Positions 59,442 to 64,000 of a stretch of 64,000 nucleotides of DNA are shown one piece after another; the stretch's first letter is position 1, and every line of letters starts with the position of its first letter. Source of the DNA: Cryptomeria japonica (taxonomy: Eukaryota; Streptophyta; Pinopsida; Cupressales; Cupressaceae); assembly GCF_030272615.1 (NCBI RefSeq), contig NC_081408.1, positions 335,204,793-335,268,792 of the forward strand, read 5' to 3'. Position numbers and translations under genes: made by a program. Under the pieces are notes generated by a model. The model worked only from the letters and a program-made list of their open reading frames with translations, was not told the origin of the DNA and searched no databases.

Positions 59442-62400
59442 TATTTGAGGCAAACCGAAGACAAAGACAAAAATAAAGGAAAGAAATCCAAGTCCAAGTC
59501 TCAAGAGAGATCAAAATCTCCAAGCAAGAAGTCAAAGGTGAAGTACTAGAATTGTGGGAAGAAAGGGCATATCCAAAAGGATTGCAAGGAGGAGGAGAAG
59601 AAGAAGTATTTTGACACTGAATCTTCTCAGAGTGATGCAAATGAATTTGTAGCAGTCATGGCAGTGCCTACCTTAGATGACACTTGGTTAGTAGACTCTG
59701 GCACATCTTTTCACATGACCTCCCACAAGAAGTGGTTCTTGAATTATGAACTGTATGATGATGGAAAGGTATACTTGGCTACTGATTCTACGTCGGAGAT
59801 TGTAGGGAGAGGCAGAATTAAAATTCAATTCCCAGATGGTAGATTGAAGGGGATCAATGGACTTATTCATATACCAGGTCTGGAAAGAAATCTTCTCTCT
59901 ATACATAAAATTAATGATGCTAGAGTACAAGTTACATTTGTATCTGGTGGTTGCAAGATAACTGGGGGTTCCATTGTATTGGCAAAGGGTGATTGCATAG
60001 GTATACTATATAAGTTAAATGTTGAACCTATATGTTGTAATGCAACCTCTGAAAAGTTTGTTAAGACAACTATAATGATGCATAATGCTAATTCATTGGA
60101 AGCTAAACTTCTAGCTAAGAAAATAATGCTCTGGCATAATAGGTTAGGCCACATAGTTGGAAATGGTTTAAAAGATTTGAAGAATAAGAATCTGGTTGAA
60201 GGTCTAGATGATTGTGGTTTTGAGTTTGATTTCTATGAATATTGCATATATGGAAAACAAAACCATGTTCACTTTTATTCCAGTTCTCAAAAATCTTCTG
60301 GCATTCTGGATTATGTTCACTCTAATGTGTTTGGTCTAGTGGATGTTCCTTCTCTGTCTAAGTCTAGGTATTATGTATCTTTTGTAGATGATTATTCAAG
60401 AAGGGAATTTGTGTACTTTCTTAAAAGTAAATTAGAAGTGTTCAGTTAGTTTAAGGAGTTTAAGAACCTTGTTGAAAATCAGACTGGGAGAAGGATTAAA
60501 TGTTTAAAAACATACAATGGTGGTGAATACTGTAGTGCAAATTTTGACAAGTACTATGTTGATCATGGAATTAAGAGACATAAGACAATACCTTACACTC
60601 TACAACAAAATGGAGTTGATGAAAGGTTGAATCAGTCTCTAATGGAGAAAGCAAGAAGCATGTTAAGTGGAGCTAGGCTGGAACAAAAATTCTAGGTTGA
60701 AGTAGTTGCTACAGAATGTTACCTGTAGAATTGCTCTCCTACTTCAACATTGGTTGACAAAACACCTATGGAAGCATGGCCTGGTAAGAAACCTTCTTTA
60801 AGACACCTTCGTGTTTTTGGTGTAGAGGCATATGCTCATGTGCCTGATATTAATAGATCTAAATTGGATAACAAATCTATGAAATGTGTCTTTATTGGCT
60901 ATGGAGTTGGTGTGAAAGGATACAAACTTTGGAATCCAGTGACTGGTAAGGTTATGTGCAGCAGAAGTGTGATTTTTCATGAGCTGAAACCTATGTCACT
61001 AGATCACAACATAGGAAAGAAAGGAGAAGCTGAGGTTGAAATTCCTCCAGCTAAGGAAGAATATCCAAAGATACCTAAAGATGAGGAGAGCTCAAGCAAT
61101 TCGAGTAGTTCTGAAGAAGAACATGATGATGAGCCTCTTGTTGAACCTCAAGAAGCCTCAACAATAGAGTTGAGAAGATCTACTTGAGAGAGGTGGCAAC
61201 CTGATAGGTGTCCACCTAATAAGTATAGTCACTCTATGTTGAGTGTTAATTGTGCTTATGCTTTACTTGCAGATACGGATGAGCCTAGGACTGTTAAAGA
61301 AGCTATTAAGATGCCTAATTCATATTCCTGGTTGGAAGCCATGAATGATGAAATGTCATTGTTGGATAAAAATGAAACTTGGGATTTGGTACCATTGCCT
61401 AAAGGCAAAAAGCCTGTAGCCTACAAGTGGGTATTTAAAAAAAAGTATGGTCCAGATGGCAGCATTAACAAGTACGAAGCAAGATTGGTTGCAAAGGGGT
61501 ATTCTCAAAAGTAAGGTATTGACTATGGAAAGATCTTTTCTCCTGTGGCTAAGTTGACATCTATCAGATTTCTCTTGTCACTTGCAGTAGCATTAGATTG
61601 GGAGATTGAGAATATGGATGTGAAGACAACATTTCTTCATGGTTATCTTGAAGAAGAGATTTATATGTCTCACCCTGAGCACTTTGTGGAAAAGGTAAAG
61701 AACACTTGGTATGCAGACTCAAGAAGTCTCTGACTGGTTTGAAATAGTCTCCCAGAATGTGGTATCAAAAATATGATACATTTGTTTTGTCCTTGGGATT
61801 TGTGAGATCAAAAGTTGATCATTGTGTTTACTACAAAACTAAAGGTGATAGGATTCTTATCATAGCTTTGTATGTAGACGACATGATGTTCACAAGAAAT
61901 ACAAAAGGTATGATCTTAGATTTAAAATATCAGTTATCTATGAAATTTGAAATGAAGGACTTAGGAGAAGCAAAGTACATTCTAGGAATGGAGATAAAAA
62001 GGGATATATCTAAGAGGAAACTTTGGCTCAGCCAAAGAAAGTATATAACCAATGTTCTTGACAAGTTTCATATGTCTGACTGTAAATCACAGGTTGTTCC
62101 CATCTTGCGGGGAACTAAGTTGTCTATGCTTGACAGTCCGAAATCTCTTGAAGAGATTGCTGACATGAAGAACATCCCTTATGCAAGTGCTATTTGTGGT
62201 TTTATGTATGCTATGGTCTGTGCAGGACTAGACATTGCCCAACCAGTGGGAGTACTTAGCAGGTTTATGTCGAATCTAGGAAGGCCACATTGGAATGCTG
62301 TAAAGAGGGTGTTTAGATATCTGAAGGGAACATTAGATTTTGCTTTGTGCTATCATGGTCATTCTGATGATTCAAAGAAAATTCTTAGTGTATGTGGTTT

Positions 62401-62731
62401 TATGGATTCTGATTGGGCAGGAGACATAGACAGCAGAAGGTCCACCAGTGGATATGTTTTTGTCATGAATGGTGGAGCAATTAGTTGGATGAGCAAGTGG
62501 CAACCTGTGGTCGCATTGTCCACTACACAGGTCGAATACATGGAAGCCACACATGCTTGTAAAGAATTTGTTTGGCTCAGGCATTTGAGTACAGATGTTG
62601 GTTTTGATGTAGGGCAAGTTGAAGTGCGATATGATAGTCAGAGTGCTATATGTTTAGCAAAGAATCCTACATTCCATGTGAGTACTAAACACATAGATGT
62701 GCAATTTTGTTTTGTGCGTGGCATGGTATAA
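59442..62731 (+). pseudogene. Copia E pol: zinc knuckle, protease, integrase, RT, RNase H
   Basis: Frame 0 from 59442: a Lys/Ser-rich linker, a CCHC knuckle (NCGKKGHIQKDC, whose first Cys has become Tyr and is followed by TAG), protease (WLVDSGTSFHMT, 59685), the pre-integrase zinc region (LWHNRLGH; DFYEYCIYGKQ, one Cys lost), integrase core (SFVDDYSRREFVYFLKSK; TYNGGEYCS), and RT start (AYKWVFKKKYGPDGSINKYE; MDVKTTFLHGYLEEEIYM). Stops: 60447, near 60693, 60729, 61185, 61512. A frameshift at about 61695-61755 leads to the open 324-codon frame 61757-62731 with the RT active site (LYVDDMM) and RNase H (DSDWAGDIDSRRSTSGYVF; TKHIDVQF). The polyprotein cannot be made. Confidence 0.93.
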
Positions 62732-62894
62732 GAAGGAAAGGTTAATCTGATAAGGTAGACACTAAGGAAAATTTTGATAAAACTAGTGATCACTCACAAG
62801 TTCAAGTAGTGTTGTTCTAACTCGATGGGTTGTAGTACCCATCCCTTTCTATAATGTTTGGAAAGTGCTCAAGTAGTCCAGTGACTTATTCATC

Positions 62895-62905
62895 AAGTGG
62901 GAGTT
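62895..62905 (+). promoter_or_regulatory. Polypurine tract of E
   Basis: CAAGTGGGAGTT directly precedes the 3' LTR start TGTTGGAAATG. Confidence 0.8.
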
Positions 62906-64000
62906 TGTTGGAAATGTGCCTCTAATTCACTTGACCTTTGTTCATATTGATCAGATTAACTCTAGCCGATGAAATAGTGTGAAGAAAATCTATGAGCTCT
63001 ATCGGTATAACCTTTGCCGATGAATTTGACATATCAAAGTAGGTATCAATCATTGGGAGTGGTCTCAATCTGCTATATCGATACCCAATGAGTTCATCTT
63101 CCTATATCTTCAAGTGTAACGAAGCTTTGAGAAGCAGGTTTGAAGTCACCCCGATGACCTGACGAAGTTGTCTTTGGTCATCAGGGTAGCATCGGCTATT
63201 GGGTAGACCTATTCAGCATTACGTCAATACCCGATGGAGTTGCCTTAGGTTGACATCAACTATCAAGAGGAATAGGATGGAAGCTACGCTGAGTCTCGAT
63301 GGATCCTCCTTGGGTCATCAGAGTGCTATCGGCTATCAAAGGAGTCTGTGAGAAGCTACACCGATATCCGATGGATTCACCTTCGACGATCGGGTCTGTC
63401 ATTGGCCATCGGAGATGTAGTTTTGGAGTTATGCTGATACCTGATGGAGTCAAATTATCTAGAGTCATGTGTTTAGGAACCGCATACTTGTTCATTGGGG
63501 ATCGGGGTAACCTCATTGAGGGTCTTTCGATGACCGATAAGGTGCAACTGACCGCAGATGCTCACTTTAAACCGAAGTCCAAAAGATGAGTTTGTGGTCA
63601 CATTAGAAGTTCCTGCTAGTGTATTTGAATGCAAACTGGTGTGATTCCTAGGTACATGTGGGCTTATTGTTTTCTCATGAATGCAGACTAGCGCAGATAG
63701 TTAGATGTCTAACTGATTGGTGCAAACTAACAGTTGAACGGTCGACATGGAAAATTTATATGAAGCCAAGAGGAAACTTGAATTGGGTGTTGTTCTATTG
63801 ATTAGCTGTGACTAATTCTATGAGCCGATTGGAGTGTCTAGTTCATGAGAATCTGAGAATGAATGCTTGTAGTTACAGACTGAAACTTTGTTGTAAATTC
63901 ATTTACTAAAAATAAAGTGTTCAACTATTGGTGGTGGGCTTTTTTCCTGAAAGGGTTTTCCCACGTAATTCTTGGTGTTCTATCTCTGTGTTGATTCTAT
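62906..64000 (+). repeat. 3' LTR of E (partial, cut by window end)
   Basis: Matches 57554 onward through TTGATTCTAT at 64000. About 120 bp should follow beyond the window, then the AGTTC duplication and the rest of the LINE. Confidence 0.92.

Larger units (their letters stand above)
57554..64000 (+). mobile_element. Copia element E, nearly complete (right LTR cut by window end)
   Basis: A Ty1/Copia retrotransposon with 5' LTR, initiator-Met primer site, gag, pol in the order protease-integrase-RT-RNase H, a purine tract and most of a 3' LTR. Integrase before RT is diagnostic of Copia. It is inserted in a LINE. Two frameshifts and many stops disable it. Confidence 0.93.

Noticed and set aside
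59688-60154. Antisense ORFs within Copia E pol
   Set aside because: Shadows of the sense pol frame, which has clear protease and integrase motifs.
1-64000. Functional host gene or biosynthetic cluster
   Set aside because: Every recognisable coding stretch belongs to a transposable element or a repeat copy, and nearly all are disrupted.

Overview
The window is nuclear plant DNA made almost wholly of transposable elements, many broken and nested in one another. I see no confident host single-copy gene, rRNA, tRNA or CRISPR array. Very long LTRs, old retrotransposons riddled with stop codons, an AT-rich background and plant-type families (Ty3/Gypsy chromovirus, Ty1/Copia, plant LINE) point to a large plant genome. 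A conifer is my guess; nothing here proves it.

Layout. (1) ~430-3409: copy 1 of an unclassified repeat carrying a 10-exon gene on the minus strand, with CACTA-like terminal features. (2) 3410-4343 and 18312-18925: remains of a minus-strand Copia element (called C). Its RNase H region is split by (3) a complete chromovirus-type Gypsy element (F), 4344-18311, with ~4.5-kb LTRs and a perfect 5-bp target duplication AAATG. (4) 18950-21944: copy 2 of the 10-exon repeat. (5) 21945-25005: truncated plus-strand copy A1 of a pol-less two-ORF LTR family. (6) 25006-27508 and 53375-55403: poorly recognisable flanking sequence. (7) 27509-53374: element B, a diverged minus-strand relative of A. It contains A2 (31676-38247, complete, inserted in B's ORF2) and D (40646-52942, a Gag-only element with 4.3-kb LTRs, inserted in B's 5' LTR). 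(8) 55404-57553: 3' part of a LINE on the minus strand, interrupted by (9) Copia element E, 57554 to beyond the window end.

How the parts relate. F, C, E and the LINE carry recognisable polymerase genes, all disabled. A, B and D carry no polymerase and, if they moved, must have used enzymes from other elements. A and B share the polypurine tract and LTR-terminal motif of Copia C. The most novel content is the A/B family (ORF1 with coiled coil and up to four CCHC zinc knuckles; ORF2 of about 1,070 codons with no family I recognise), the D element (one ~810-codon Gag-plus-acidic-tail frame), and the duplicated 10-exon gene with subterminal repeats. Insertion order can be read from the nesting: B before A2 and D; C before F; the LINE before E; repeat copy 2 before A1.
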